A stretch of 64,000 bases of DNA from Actinoplanes octamycinicus (lineage in GTDB: Bacteria; Actinomycetota; Actinomycetes; Mycobacteriales; Micromonosporaceae), in the NCBI RefSeq assembly GCF_014205225.1, contig NZ_JACHNB010000001.1, forward strand, positions 3,949,501-4,013,500, written 5' to 3'. Made by a program: the position numbers and the translations under genes. Below the pieces are notes generated by a model. The model was given only the letters and a program-made list of their open reading frames with translations, did not search any database and had not been told where the DNA came from. Shown piece by piece: positions 26,178-35,229 of this stretch (positions within the stretch are counted from its first letter, which is position 1; every line of letters starts with the position of its first letter).

Positions 26178-27404
26178 ATGGCGGCCACGCGGATTGCCGG
26201 CGAGATGCTGGAACAGGAACGCCTTGCCGCCCTGCACGGCTACCAGATCCTGGACACCCCGGCCGAGGGCGACTTCGACGACATCGCGAAGCTCGCCGCG
26301 CAACTCTGCGACAAGCCGATCGCCATGATCAGCCTGGTCGATCAGCACCGGCAGTGGTTCAAGGCGCGGATCGGCACCGATCTGTGCGGCACTGCCCGGG
26401 ACGACTCGATCTGCGCCCAGGCCATGTTCGGCGACGACGTCACGCAGGTCCCGGACGCCCGGCTGGATCCGCGGTTCGCCGGGATCCCGACGGTGGCCGG
26501 GCCGCCGTACATCCGGTTCTACGCCGGCGCGCCGCTGGTCACCCCGTACGGCCGGCCGCTCGGCACGCTGTGCGTCGCGGACGGCGAGCCCGGCCTGCTC
26601 ACCCCGGCGCAGCGGGACGGCCTGCGGGCCCTGGCCCGGCACGTGGTCAATCAGCTGGAGCTGCGCAAGTACGCCCGGGACATGCGCAGCCTGAACGACC
26701 GGCTGCGGGACGCCGAGCAGATCAAGGACGAGTTCATCGCCCGGGTCAACCACGAGCTGCGCACCCCGATCACCTCGATCCACGGCTACCTGGAGGTGCT
26801 CGGCGACCCCGAGCTTCCCTCCGCCACCCGGGACGGCTTCCTGCAGCGGGTGCAGCGCAACTCCGACCGGCTGCTCGCCCTGGTCGACGACATGCTGCTG
26901 GCCGCGCAGGTCAGCGCGGGCAGCCGGGACTTCGAGCGGACCCCGGCCGATCTGGCCGTGCTGGCCCGCAGCGTGGTCGCCGCGAACCTGCCGCTGGCCG
27001 AGGCGAAGGGGCTGACCATCGACGCCGAGACGACCGGGCCGGTCTTCGCCGACGTCGACCTGCGCCGGATGGGTCAGGCCCTGGAACGGCTGATCCTGAA
27101 CGCGGTCAAGTTCACCGAGACCGGATCCATCACGGTCATCGCCGCGACCCGCAACGGGCGGGCGACGCTGCTGGTCCGGGACACCGGGATCGGCATCAGC
27201 GGGGCCGACCAGCAGCGGGTGCTGGCCCCGTTCCGCCGCGGCGCCGACGCCGAGCGGGCCGAGGTGCAGGGGCTCGGGCTGGGACTGAGCATCGTGAAGG
27301 CGATCGCCGAGGGCCATGACGGCACGGTCACCATCGACAGCGGCCTGGGTCGGGGCAGCACGGTCGGGATCGAGGTGCCCGCGACGGGCCCGTACCCCAA
27401 CTGA
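26178..27404 (+). CDS. Soluble GAF sensor histidine kinase
   Basis: Cytoplasmic kinase of 408 residues: GAF domain (about 25-165, with CGTARDDSICAQAMFGDD and IRFYAGAPLVTPYGRPLGTL), HisKA with His192 in FIARVNHELRTPITS, and HATPase (LILNAVKFTETG, DTGIGISGAD, GLGLGLSIVKAIAEGH). The ATG at 26178 follows GAGGGGACACCG. It lies directly after the MASE1 kinase on the same strand and is a paralogue of the reverse-strand GAF kinase at 31871-33064. No response regulator is adjacent, so its partner is elsewhere or shared. It converges on the next gene with only three bases between the stops. Confidence 0.88.
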   Translation: MAATRIAGEMLEQERLAALHGYQILDTPAEGDFDDIAKLAAQLCDKPIAMISLVDQHRQWFKARIGTDLCGTARDDSICAQAMFGDDVTQVPDARLDPRFAGIPTVAGPPYIRFYAGAPLVTPYGRPLGTLCVADGEPGLLTPAQRDGLRALARHVVNQLELRKYARDMRSLNDRLRDAEQIKDEFIARVNHELRTPITSIHGYLEVLGDPELPSATRDGFLQRVQRNSDRLLALVDDMLLAAQVSAGSRDFERTPADLAVLARSVVAANLPLAEAKGLTIDAETTGPVFADVDLRRMGQALERLILNAVKFTETGSITVIAATRNGRATLLVRDTGIGISGADQQRVLAPFRRGADAERAEVQGLGLGLSIVKAIAEGHDGTVTIDSGLGRGSTVGIEVPATGPYPN

Positions 27405-27407
27405 TCC

Positions 27408-28205
27408 TCATCGGTCGCTGAAGGCGGCCTCGAGGTCCTCCTCGCGCAGCGCGCGAGTCCGGAAACCGGTGGTCCCGGTGGTCAGCAACTCGCGCGCCGC
27501 GTCGCGCAGGGCGCCATAGGCCGCCCAGGCCAGCGAGCCACCCGTGGAGACGCGGCGCACGCCGAGCGAGGCCATTTCCGGTACGGCCGGAGCCCCCGCG
27601 ACGGCCAGCACGTTGACCGGAGCGGCCACCTCGGCGACCACCCGGCCGATCTCGGCGGGAGTGCGCAGCCCCGGCGCGTAGACCACGTCCGCGCCGGCCG
27701 CCCGGTAGGCCCGCAGCCGGGCGACCGTGTCGTCGAGATCGTCGTGCCCGTAGAGATGGTTCTCCGCGCGGGCGGTCAGCACGATCCCGTGCCGGGCGCA
27801 GGCCTCGGCCGCCGCGGCCACCCGCTCCGCCCCGGTCTCCAGCGTCTCGATCCGGTCGGTGGCCGGGTCGTAGTCCTCGATCGAGATGCCCGCCGCGCCG
27901 GCCGCGGCCAGCAGGTCCACGGTCTCCCGGATCCCGGCCGCGGTCTCCGCGAAGCAGCGCTCGGCGTCCACGTTGAGCGGGATGCCGACCGCCGCGGTCA
28001 GCGCCGCCACGTGCGCGACCAGCTCGTCCCGGGTGACGTGCTGGTCCCGCTTGCCCAGGGTGGCCGCGAAGCCGGACGACGTGGTGGCCAGCGCCGGGAA
28101 GCCGAGACTCGCCAGCAGCCGGGCCGAGCCGGCGTCCCAGGGGTTCGGCATCACGAACGTGCCGCTGTCGTGCAACTCCCGGAACTGCTCGCGTACCGTC
28201 GTCAT
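27408..28205 (-). CDS. Isocitrate lyase/PEP mutase family protein
   Basis: TIM-barrel protein of 265 residues in the isocitrate lyase/phosphoenolpyruvate mutase superfamily. Signatures are TFVMPNPWDAGSARLLASLG, GIPLNVDAERCF (metal-binding Asp and substrate region), ISIEDYDP (conserved Glu-Asp) and VLTARAENHLYG. The loop after LNVDAERCF lacks the KKCGH of true isocitrate lyase, so it acts on another oxaloacetate- or carboxyphosphonate-like substrate, unknown here. It is the second gene of the TetR-controlled unit, nine bases after the oxidoreductase gene. Confidence 0.82.
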   Translation of the reverse strand: MTTVREQFRELHDSGTFVMPNPWDAGSARLLASLGFPALATTSSGFAATLGKRDQHVTRDELVAHVAALTAAVGIPLNVDAERCFAETAAGIRETVDLLAAAGAAGISIEDYDPATDRIETLETGAERVAAAAEACARHGIVLTARAENHLYGHDDLDDTVARLRAYRAAGADVVYAPGLRTPAEIGRVVAEVAAPVNVLAVAGAPAVPEMASLGVRRVSTGGSLAWAAYGALRDAARELLTTGTTGFRTRALREEDLEAAFSDR

Positions 28206-28214
28206 GGGGCGACC

Positions 28215-29186
28215 CTAGACGGTCAGGACCACCTTGGCGCGGGCGTGTCCGGTCTCCAGGTAGCGCATCGCGTCGGCGGCCTCGGCCAGCGGATAGCTCC
28301 GGTCGATCACCGGGGTCACCCGGCCGGATCCGGTGAGGTCGCGGAGGGCGTCCAGGGTGGCACGGCCCGGCGGGGGAGCGGGCAGCAGGATCCGCTGCCG
28401 GACGAACCGGGCGGTCAGCAGGGCCCGGACGACCAGCGGGAACGGGCCGAGGAGGCTGCCGCCGGTGGAGGTGCCGCCGCCGGAGAGCACCAGGACGCCA
28501 CCCTTGCTGCGCAGGTCCGGCAGGCTGCGGTTGCCGACGAGGTCGAGCACCACGTCGAACCGATCCCCGGTCGCCACGAAATCCTCGCGCCGGTAGTCGA
28601 TGACGTGATCGGCCCCGAGCTTGCCGACCAGCTCGACGTTGCGGGTGCTGCAGACCGCGGTCACCTCGGCGCCGATCGACTTGGCGATCTGCACCGCGAA
28701 GGTGCCGACCCCGCCGGACGCGCCGTTGATCAGCAGGTGCTGCCCCTCGGTCAGGCCGGACTCGCGCAGGCAGCCCAGCGCCGCGCCGGCCGCCAGCGGC
28801 AGCGCGGCCGCCTCGGCGAAACTCAGGTTCGCCGGCTTCGGCGCGACCAGCTCCTGCGGCGCCCGGACGAACTCGGCGAAGGTCGCCTGCAGCGGGCCGA
28901 GATCGGCGAAGACCGCCTCGCCCACCCGGAAGCCGGTCACGCCCGGCCCGACAGCGGCGATCTCGCCGGCCACGTCCCGCCCGCGGATGCTGACCCCCGG
29001 CCGGGTGAGGTGACGGGGGAGCCGCATCACGTACGGATCGCCGCGCATGAAGTGCCAGTCCCAGGCGTTCAGCGACGCCGCCCGGGTCCGGATCAGCACC
29101 TCGCCGTCGCCCGGTTCCGGAGTCGCCACCTCGGTCCAGCGCAGCTGCTCCGGGCCGCCGTACCGGTCCTGCACGATCGCCCGCAT
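28215..29186 (-). CDS. Zinc-independent NADP-dependent alcohol dehydrogenase/quinone oxidoreductase
   Basis: Medium-chain dehydrogenase/reductase of 323 residues, quinone oxidoreductase-like branch. MRAIVQDRYGGPEQLRWTEV opens the GroES-like domain; GRDVAGEIAAVGPGVTGFRV and INGASGGVGTFAVQIAKSIG (AxxGxxG dinucleotide loop) are typical. The catalytic zinc ligands of alcohol dehydrogenases are absent. The ATG at 29184-29186 follows GAGAGGGAGG. Two perfect palindromes lie just upstream and the divergent gene encodes a TetR regulator, so expression is probably inducible by a ligand related to the substrate. Confidence 0.87.
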   Translation of the reverse strand: MRAIVQDRYGGPEQLRWTEVATPEPGDGEVLIRTRAASLNAWDWHFMRGDPYVMRLPRHLTRPGVSIRGRDVAGEIAAVGPGVTGFRVGEAVFADLGPLQATFAEFVRAPQELVAPKPANLSFAEAAALPLAAGAALGCLRESGLTEGQHLLINGASGGVGTFAVQIAKSIGAEVTAVCSTRNVELVGKLGADHVIDYRREDFVATGDRFDVVLDLVGNRSLPDLRSKGGVLVLSGGGTSTGGSLLGPFPLVVRALLTARFVRQRILLPAPPPGRATLDALRDLTGSGRVTPVIDRSYPLAEAADAMRYLETGHARAKVVLTV

Positions 29187-29202
29187 GGCCGCCTCCCTCT
29201 CC

Positions 29203-29254
29203 GGTGTACGGCGTACACCTCCGTTCCTCCGAGGGTAGGTGTACGGCGTACACC
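29203..29254. promoter_or_regulatory. Twin palindromic operators for the TetR regulator
   Basis: Two identical copies of GGTGTACGGCGTACACC at 29203-29219 and 29238-29254, each a perfect inverted repeat around a central base, 35 bases apart. They fill the 96-base gap between the divergent oxidoreductase and TetR genes. Inference: binding sites of the TetR protein encoded at 29283. Confidence 0.85.
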
Positions 29255-29282
29255 AGTCAATCGGCGGTATTAGGGTTGGCAC

Positions 29283-29948
29283 GTGGATGTTGCCGAGCGG
29301 CGGGTTCCGCTCAACCGCGAACGCGTGCTGCTGGCCGCCGTCGACCTGGCCGACCGCACCGGGCTGGACGCGCTGAGCATGCGCAACCTCGCCCAGGAGC
29401 TGGGCGTCGTGCCGATGGCGCTGTACAAGCACGTGGCCAACAAGGACGAGCTGCTGGACGGCATGGTGGACACGGTGGTGGCCGGCATCCCGGCGGCGTC
29501 CCCGGCCGGCGACTGGAAGACCGCGGTCCGCGAGCGCATCCTCGGCGCCCGCCGGGCGCTGCTCCGCCACCCCTGGGCCTGGCGCGTGATCAACTCGCGC
29601 ACCGATCCGACCCCGGCCATGCTCGCCCACCTGGACGCGGTCATCGGCCTCTTCCTGACCGGCGGCTTCACCCCGGACCAGGTGCACCACTTCATCCACA
29701 CGCTCGGCACCCGGCTGCTCGGCTACACCCCGGAGCTGTTCAACGACGCCACCCCGCTCCCACCGGAGGCGCAGCTGGAGATGGCCCGCGCGATGGCCCC
29801 CCGCTTCCCGAACCTGGCCCTGATGGCCATGTCCGCCGCCCACGAGGCGGCCACCGTGGTCGGTTCCGGCTGCGACGACCAGTTCGAGTTCGAGTTCGCC
29901 CTGGACCTGCTGCTGGACGGCTTCGACCGCCTGCCCCGCCCGGCCTGA
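29283..29948 (+). CDS. TetR-family repressor
   Basis: Regulator of 221 residues. The N-terminal helix-turn-helix reads VLLAAVDLADRTGLDALSMR then NLAQELGVVPMALYKHVANK, in the TetR class with a TetR_C-type ligand domain (HPWAWRVINSRTDPTPAMLA; LGTRLLGYTPELF). The start is a GTG at 29283, 28 bases after the second operator. Divergent position and twin operators argue that it represses both itself and the oxidoreductase operon. Ligand unknown. Confidence 0.88.
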   Translation: MDVAERRVPLNRERVLLAAVDLADRTGLDALSMRNLAQELGVVPMALYKHVANKDELLDGMVDTVVAGIPAASPAGDWKTAVRERILGARRALLRHPWAWRVINSRTDPTPAMLAHLDAVIGLFLTGGFTPDQVHHFIHTLGTRLLGYTPELFNDATPLPPEAQLEMARAMAPRFPNLALMAMSAAHEAATVVGSGCDDQFEFEFALDLLLDGFDRLPRPA

Positions 29949-30020
29949 CCGCCGGGTCAGCCCGTTCGCACCGTTCCCTGGCCCGGCTGCCGTGCCCCGC
30001 CGGACCGCCGGACCGCCGGG

Positions 30021-30209
30021 TCAGTCGCCGGCGACGGTGCCCTGGTCCGGGCAGTCGTCGGGCGCGGTGGTACCCGACGTCGGCTGCGCGCAGACCGGCT
30101 CCGCGTCACCCGACGAAGGGCATCCGCCCAGCGTCAGCCCCACGACGACCGCCACGCCACCGGCCACCACGGCGCGGCACACCCGCCGGAAGATCACTCG
30201 CGTCCCCAT
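30021..30209 (-). CDS. Small lipoprotein
   Basis: Predicted lipoprotein of 62 residues. MGTRVIFRRVCRAVVAGGVA is a charged then hydrophobic signal sequence ending in LTLGGC, a lipobox with Cys at residue 30; the short mature part is Asp/Thr/Pro-rich with two further cysteines (PVCAQP, DDCPDQG). The ribosome site is weak. It stands between the TetR gene and the FBP-domain gene on the opposite strand. Function unknown. Confidence 0.6.
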   Translation of the reverse strand: MGTRVIFRRVCRAVVAGGVAVVVGLTLGGCPSSGDAEPVCAQPTSGTTAPDDCPDQGTVAGD

Positions 30210-30427
30210 GGCCACATTGTCCGACGCGGCCACCTGTCCTGCTATCGGCGGAGAAGGCGCGGGATCCGTCGCCACCCGGCTCGACCGGCGTCCCTGGAGC
30301 GGTCGCCGAGGACAGGCGGGCCTCGGTCGTACCGGAAGGGTCTGGTAGGAAAAGCGGTGTGACGCCGGAAACGGCAAGGCCGGAAATCGGGTGACGCCCG
30401 CCCCGCCGTGTGCGAGGGTCCGACCCC

Positions 30428-30934
30428 ATGGAACCGATCAGTGAGGCAACGATCCGAACCTCGTTCGTCAACTGCAGCAAGGGCGAGGCCTCCCGGATCA
30501 AGCTGCCCGCCGACTTCCGCGCCACCCCGTGGGCCGATCTGGACTTCTACGGCTGGATCGACCCGGCCGCCCCGCAGCGCGCCGCCATCGTGGTCCCGCG
30601 CGACGAGGGCCCGGTCGCCGTCCTGCTCCGCAAGGCGGAACGCACCGGCGCCGGCAGCGCCGCCCGCTCCAGCATGTGCCAGGTCTGCCTGACCGACCAC
30701 GCGGCCGGCGGCGTCAGCCTGTTCACCGCCCCGCTGGCCGGCGCCGCCGGCCGCAACGGCAACTCGGTCGGCGAGTACCTCTGCTCCGACCTGGCCTGCT
30801 CCCTCTACCTCCGCGGTAAGAAACGGCCCAAGCTGCGCCTGGTCCGCTTCGAGGAGACGCTCACCCTCCCGGAGAAGATCGACCGGTCGCTGACCAAGCT
30901 GTCCGCCTTCACCTCCCGCATCACCGCCGCATAA
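30428..30934 (+). CDS. FBP-domain (treble-clef zinc finger) protein
   Basis: Protein of 168 residues related to the FBP C-terminal treble-clef zinc-finger family, which includes FusB-type elongation-factor-G-binding proteins. Zinc ligands are visible as SSMCQVCLTD and, later, EYLCSDLACSLYL. The N-terminal EATIRTSFVNCSKGEASRIK and DFYGWIDPAAPQRA are typical of the actinobacterial stand-alone members. It probably binds a translation factor or RNA in the cytoplasm; fusidic-acid resistance cannot be concluded. I start at the ATG at 30428; a GTG six codons upstream is also open. Confidence 0.8.
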   Translation: MEPISEATIRTSFVNCSKGEASRIKLPADFRATPWADLDFYGWIDPAAPQRAAIVVPRDEGPVAVLLRKAERTGAGSAARSSMCQVCLTDHAAGGVSLFTAPLAGAAGRNGNSVGEYLCSDLACSLYLRGKKRPKLRLVRFEETLTLPEKIDRSLTKLSAFTSRITAA

Positions 30935-31272
30935 CCCGATTTCCGGTACGCCCGACGCGCCGTCCCGTGCGTGCCCTCCGCGAGGCCCGCTCCCGTCCGG
31001 GCCGCGCCCCGGCCGGTTGATCCCGGTAGGTGTCTCAGGGGCGCAGAGGCACCCGCTGACCCTCCCGGCGATGCGGCGCAGGCGCGCAGTGATCCGGCCA
31101 CTTCCCCCTCCCCGCCCACCCAGGGGTCCTGCCCGAAGACAGTGTCGCGCGGATAGGCGGCCGCACCCGGGGCCGGCGTAGGGCGCTGCGCTGACCGAAG
31201 AAGGCGGCAGAGCCGGGCGGAGACGGCGTCAGGACGGCGGGCGAAGAAAAGGGCAGCGGGCGAAGAAGGGTG
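30935..31272. other. Gene-free stretch
   Basis: About 340 bases between convergent genes. I see no gene, no clear hairpin and no repeat. The short open frames here lack ribosome sites. Confidence 0.5.
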
Positions 31273-31839
31273 TCAGGGCACCGCGCCGAGCATCGTGAGG
31301 ACCCCGGTGAACAGGGCGGTGGTGGCCACCGGGTCGAGGTGCTCGGCCTGCCAGCCGCGGGTGCGCACGCCCTGCAGCACGCCGGTCATCACGGTCCGCA
31401 CGGTGCGCAGGGTGGCCGGGGCGAGCAGCACCGCCGAGGTGCCGTCGGCGTGCGCGGCGCGGGACGCCGCGCCGAGCGCGACCAGTGCGGCCGCCGCCCC
31501 GTTCAGGATCTGCGCCACGTGCAGGCGGTCCCGGTCCAGGTTGAAGGCGGCCACGTGGACGGCCAGGCCGAGCCCGGTCAGCAGCCGCCCGGTCTCGTCG
31601 CCGCTGAGCACGGCCGGCATGGTCGCCGAGTCGTCCTCGGCCGCCGCGCTGCCGTCGCCGAGCCCGGTGATCAGCTCGGCCGCCACGTCGGCCGGCACCC
31701 GCACCTGGGCCACCGGAACGTCCGGGAAGCGGCGGCGCAGCGCGGCCTCGACCGCGTCCCGGATGACGTAACCGGGGACCACCCGGTGCTGCTCGGCAAG
31801 CCGCCGCATGATCACCTCGACCAGCTCGTCGGGGGTCAT
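31273..31839 (-). CDS. Uncharacterised protein
   Basis: Protein of 188 residues that I do not recognise. An N-terminal region MTPDELVEVIMRRLAEQHRV and YVIRDAVEAALRRRFPDVPV looks like a small helical domain of the three-helix type seen N-terminal in bacterial regulatory proteins. The rest is Ala/Leu-rich and helical (LAVHVAAFNLDRDRLHVAQI; VMTGVLQGVRTRGW) without clear membrane segments. I choose the ATG at 31837-31839 because GGAG lies six bases upstream; an ATG four codons earlier is also possible. It starts 31 bases after the stop of the GAF kinase on the same strand, so it may share that transcript. Confidence 0.55.
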   Translation of the reverse strand: MTPDELVEVIMRRLAEQHRVVPGYVIRDAVEAALRRRFPDVPVAQVRVPADVAAELITGLGDGSAAAEDDSATMPAVLSGDETGRLLTGLGLAVHVAAFNLDRDRLHVAQILNGAAAALVALGAASRAAHADGTSAVLLAPATLRTVRTVMTGVLQGVRTRGWQAEHLDPVATTALFTGVLTMLGAVP

Positions 31840-31870
31840 CGGCCGCTCCATCCACCTACCGTATCGGGGC

Positions 31871-33064
31871 TCAGGCCACGGCGGGCAGGGTCACCCGGGC
31901 GGTGGTGCCGGCCGGGCCGCTGGTCAGGGTGAGGTCACCGAGGTGCGCGGCGATCGAGGCGCGGGCGATGGTCAGCCCCAGGCCGACGCCGGGAATGGCC
32001 TGGTCGCGTGCGTGCCGGCCGCGGAAGAAACGGTCGAAGACGTAGGCCAGCTCGTCCTCCGGGATGCCGACCCCCTGGTCGGTGACCTCCACGGTGGCCC
32101 GCGGCCCGGCGCTGACCCGGACCGTGATCGGCCGGTCGGCCGGGGTGAACAGCAGCGCGTTGCGCAGCACCTGCTCGATCGCGTGGGCCAGCCGGGCCAG
32201 GTCGGCCCGCACGATGATCTCCGGCCCGGGCTGCACGTCGATCGGCGCGGCGCGCAGCGCGGTGAGCGCCCGGCACGCGGTCACCGCGGCGGCCACCACG
32301 GTGTTCAGGTCGACCGGGCCGACCGGGGCGGGCAGCGGGGCGTCGTGCGGGCGGGTGCCGGAGAGGATGTGGTCGACCATCGCGACCAGCCGCTGCCCGT
32401 TGCGGTGGATCGGCTCGATCAACCGCCGGTACGCGGTCAGCTCCTCGTTCTCGCTGAGCAGCTCCAGGTACCCCTGGATGCTGGTCACCGGGGTACGCAA
32501 CTCGTGCGTGATCGTGGCGACCAGGTCGTCCTCGCGCTGCGCCGCCCGGGCCAGGTGATCGCCGAGGTCGGCCAGCCGCATCCGGTTGCGGATCGCGGAC
32601 AGGTGGGTGGCGGCCTGCCCGGCGAACGTGCTGAGCGCGTCCACCTGCCGGTCGCTGACCTCCCGCGGCACGTCGTCGATGACGCACATCGCGCCGAGCA
32701 CGTGCCCGTCCTCGTCGATCACCGGGGCGCCGGCGTAGAACCGGATGTTCGGCGCCTCGATCACGTTGCGGTAGGACGAGAAGAGCGGGTGCGCGGTGGC
32801 GTCCGGGACGATCAGCGGGCGGCGGGCCGGCACCACCTGCGCGCAGAACGACACGTCGAGCGGGGTCTGCGCGTCGGCCAGCCCGATGCTGCCGGCGAAC
32901 CACTGCCGGTCCCGGTCGACCAGCGAGACGGCGGCCATCGGGGTGTCGAACATGGTGGCGGCCAGCCGGGTGAGGTCGTCGAGCACCGCCGCCCGCGGTT
33001 CGTCCAGCACCCGGTAGGAGCGGAGTGCGGCGAGCCGGGCTTCATCGTGGACCTCGTCGCTCAT
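31871..33064 (-). CDS. Soluble GAF sensor histidine kinase
   Basis: Cytoplasmic kinase of 397 residues, paralogue of the one at 26178-27404. GAF domain (about 10-155; FCAQVVPARRPLIVPDATAH, NIRFYAGAPVIDEDGHVLGA), HisKA with His187 (LVATITHELRTPVTSIQGYL) and HATPase (VLRNALLFTPADRP, DQGVGIPEDE, GVGLGLTIARASI). No transmembrane segment. No cognate response regulator is adjacent; the next gene on this strand is the uncharacterised protein at 31273. The two GAF kinases share the opening RLAALxxYxxLD and so probably arose by duplication. Confidence 0.88.
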   Translation of the reverse strand: MSDEVHDEARLAALRSYRVLDEPRAAVLDDLTRLAATMFDTPMAAVSLVDRDRQWFAGSIGLADAQTPLDVSFCAQVVPARRPLIVPDATAHPLFSSYRNVIEAPNIRFYAGAPVIDEDGHVLGAMCVIDDVPREVSDRQVDALSTFAGQAATHLSAIRNRMRLADLGDHLARAAQREDDLVATITHELRTPVTSIQGYLELLSENEELTAYRRLIEPIHRNGQRLVAMVDHILSGTRPHDAPLPAPVGPVDLNTVVAAAVTACRALTALRAAPIDVQPGPEIIVRADLARLAHAIEQVLRNALLFTPADRPITVRVSAGPRATVEVTDQGVGIPEDELAYVFDRFFRGRHARDQAIPGVGLGLTIARASIAAHLGDLTLTSGPAGTTARVTLPAVA

Positions 33065-33112
33065 AGCCTGACCATCGGCGCGACATCGGCGCGCCTGAGG
33101 GTCTGAGATCCG

Positions 33113-33613
33113 TCACACGGTGAACCAGAGCCGCATCCGGTCGGTGTGCCCGGACCAGGTGAGGGTGAGGTCCCAGCAGCCCGGCTCGGGGATCTTCACC
33201 GACGACGGCCCGGCCCCGTTGGGCAGCTCCTGGGTGGCGGTGAGACCGTCCAGCCGGACGCCGCTGATGGTCAGCGGGGCGGCCGTCTCGACCGGGAGCT
33301 TGGACACCCAGAGGATCTTGGTGCCGTCCACCGGGTCGGCTCGCGGCGGGGCGAACAGGATCGCCATCAGGCCGCCCTGGTCGCCGAGCCGGTGCGGGAC
33401 ACCGGACCCGTCGAAGTTGAAGCCGTCCCGGGCCCAGACCGGGAGGGCGTCGGTGCTGATCCCGGCGTTGCAGTCGGCCGAGGAGACGGCGGCCGCGGCG
33501 ACCGGGGCGGCGGACGCGGCGGGCGGGGGCGCCGGGTCGGCGGCCGGGCCGGTGCAGGCGCCGCCGAGCAGCGCGACGACCACGAGCGTGGTGCAGGCGG
33601 CGAACGTACGCAA
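33113..33613 (-). CDS. Lipoprotein of unknown function
   Basis: Predicted lipoprotein of 166 residues. A TTG start at 33611-33613 preceded by GGGAGGTGG gives MRTFAACTTLVVVALLGGAC, a lipoprotein signal with lipid-modified Cys at residue 20, followed by a Pro/Ala linker. The mature part (ILWVSKLPVETAAPLTISGV, then KIPEPGCWDLTLTWSGHTDR) looks like a small beta-sandwich domain; one further Cys pair is possible (ADCNAG, PGCWD). The longer open frame upstream has no ribosome site. It is divergent from the encapsulin gene over 206 bases. Confidence 0.7.
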   Translation of the reverse strand: MRTFAACTTLVVVALLGGACTGPAADPAPPPAASAAPVAAAAVSSADCNAGISTDALPVWARDGFNFDGSGVPHRLGDQGGLMAILFAPPRADPVDGTKILWVSKLPVETAAPLTISGVRLDGLTATQELPNGAGPSSVKIPEPGCWDLTLTWSGHTDRMRLWFTV

Positions 33614-33819
33614 AGGAAACCACCTCCCGCCTGGCACTGTGGCACCCACCGCGACCCACGGACCAGCCCGGGCGCCGTGAGGCGCGCCATCTGACCGTCG
33701 GCGGCGGATCGGGAACCGAAGTGGCTGTGCAAGATCCGTGAAACCCGACAAAAACGTCAGATATGCGATAGAACGGCGATAAGTAGGCACGAGGGAACGC
33801 GACGAACGGGGCACGAGCG

Positions 33820-35229
33820 GTGGCTACTCCAACGCAGTCCGAGATCCGCGACGAGGAGCACGAGCACCGGCGCCGCAGCCTGAGCACCGCCGCGGCGCGG
33901 AACCTGACCACCACCACCAAGACCGCTCCGCAGATGCAGGAGATCTCCTCCCGGTGGCTGCTGCGGAAGCTGCCCTGGGTCCAGGTCGCCGGCGGCGCCT
34001 ACCGGGTGAACCGGCGGATGACCTACCGGATCGGCGACGGCCGGCTCAGCTTCACCAACGTCGGCGCGCACGTCCGGGTCATCCCGGGCGAGCTGCGCGA
34101 GCTCTCCGTGCTCAGCGAGTTCGACGACGACGCGGTGCTGGCCGCGATGGCGGACAAGTTCGTCCAGCAGGAGTACCAGCCGGGCCAGGTGATCGTCGAG
34201 TTCGGCTCGGTCGCCGACCACGTCTACCTGATCGCGCACGGCAAGGTGAACAAGGTCGGCGTCGGCGACTACGGCGACCCGGTGAACCTCGGCGTGCTGG
34301 CCGACGGCGAGGCGTTCGGCGAGCAGTCGCTCACCGAGGACGAGCGGATCTGGGACTACACCGCCAAGGCGATGACCGCGGTGACCCTGCTGACCATGCC
34401 GCGGTCCGCCTTCGCCGAGCTGCTCGGGCACAGCGACCGGCTGCGCGCGCACGTCGAGCGGTTCCGGGCCAAGAACCGCCGGCCGCAGAACAAGCACGGC
34501 GAGGCGGCGATCGCGGTCGCGGCCGGCCATACCGGCGAGGCCACCCTGCCCGGCACCTACGTCGACTACGAGCAGGCGCCGCGGGAGTACGAGCTGAGCG
34601 TCGCGCAGACCATCCTGCGCGTGCACACCCGGGTCGCCGACCTCTACAACGAGCCGATGAACCAGCTGGAGCAGCAGCTCCGGCTGACCATCGAGGCGCT
34701 GCGCGAGCGCCAGGAGTACGAGATCATCAACAACCGCGAGTTCGGCCTGCTGCACAACGCCGACCTGCGGCAGCGGATTCACACCCGGAGCGGGCCGCCC
34801 ACCCCGGACGACCTGGACGAGCTGCTCAGCATGCGGCGCGGCACGAAGATGTTCGTGGCGCACCCGCAGGCGGTCGCGGCGTTCGGCCGGGAGTGCACCA
34901 AGCGCGGCATCTACCCGCCGATGGTGGAGCGGGACGGCGGCACGTTCCTGTCCTGGCGCGGGGTGCCGATCCTGCCGTGCGGCAAGATCCCGGTGACCGA
35001 GACGCACACCACGTCGATCCTGGCGATGCGGACCGGCGAGGCGGACCAGGGCGTGGTCGGGCTGCACCAGACCGGGATCCCGGACGAGTACCAGCCGAGC
35101 CTGTCCGTCCGGTTCATGGGCATCGACGAGCAGGCGATCATGTCCTACCTGGTCAGCGCGTACTACTCGGCGGCGGTGCTGGTGCCGGACGCGCTCGGCA
35201 TCCTCGATCACGTGGAGCTGTCGCACTGA
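33820..35229 (+). CDS. Family 2B encapsulin shell protein with cyclic-nucleotide-binding-like domain (EshA type)
   Basis: Self-assembling HK97-fold shell protein of 469 residues, EshA/Srp1-like, expected to enclose the 2-methylisoborneol cyclase. An N-terminal arm (residues 1-95, ending in beta structure) precedes a cyclic-nucleotide-binding-like insert (about 95-215; [20 protein letters not shown], then [19 protein letters not shown]). After it come the HK97 core segments ([53 protein letters not shown]). In the phosphate-binding cassette FGE is kept, but the canonical Arg-Ala/Thr-Ala is replaced by WDYTA, so cyclic-nucleotide binding is uncertain. GTG start at 33820. Its stop overlaps the cyclase start, and the three-gene order is the family-typical one. 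Confidence 0.92.
   Translation: MATPTQSEIRDEEHEHRRRSLSTAAARNLTTTTKTAPQMQEISSRWLLRKLPWVQVAGGAYRVNRRMTYRIGDGRLSFTNVGAHVRVIPGELRELSVLSEFDDDAVLAAMADKFVQQEYQPGQVIVEFGSVADHVYLIAHGKVNKVGVGDYGDPVNLGVLADGEAFGEQSLTEDERIWDYTAKAMTAVTLLTMPRSAFAELLGHSDRLRAHVERFRAKNRRPQNKHGEAAIAVAAGHTGEATLPGTYVDYEQAPREYELSVAQTILRVHTRVADLYNEPMNQLEQQLRLTIEALRERQEYEIINNREFGLLHNADLRQRIHTRSGPPTPDDLDELLSMRRGTKMFVAHPQAVAAFGRECTKRGIYPPMVERDGGTFLSWRGVPILPCGKIPVTETHTTSILAMRTGEADQGVVGLHQTGIPDEYQPSLSVRFMGIDEQAIMSYLVSAYYSAAVLVPDALGILDHVELSH

Noticed and set aside
33614..33819. Possible CRP-type site upstream of the encapsulin gene
   Set aside because: GTG/CAC-like half-sites are present but spacing and symmetry do not fit.
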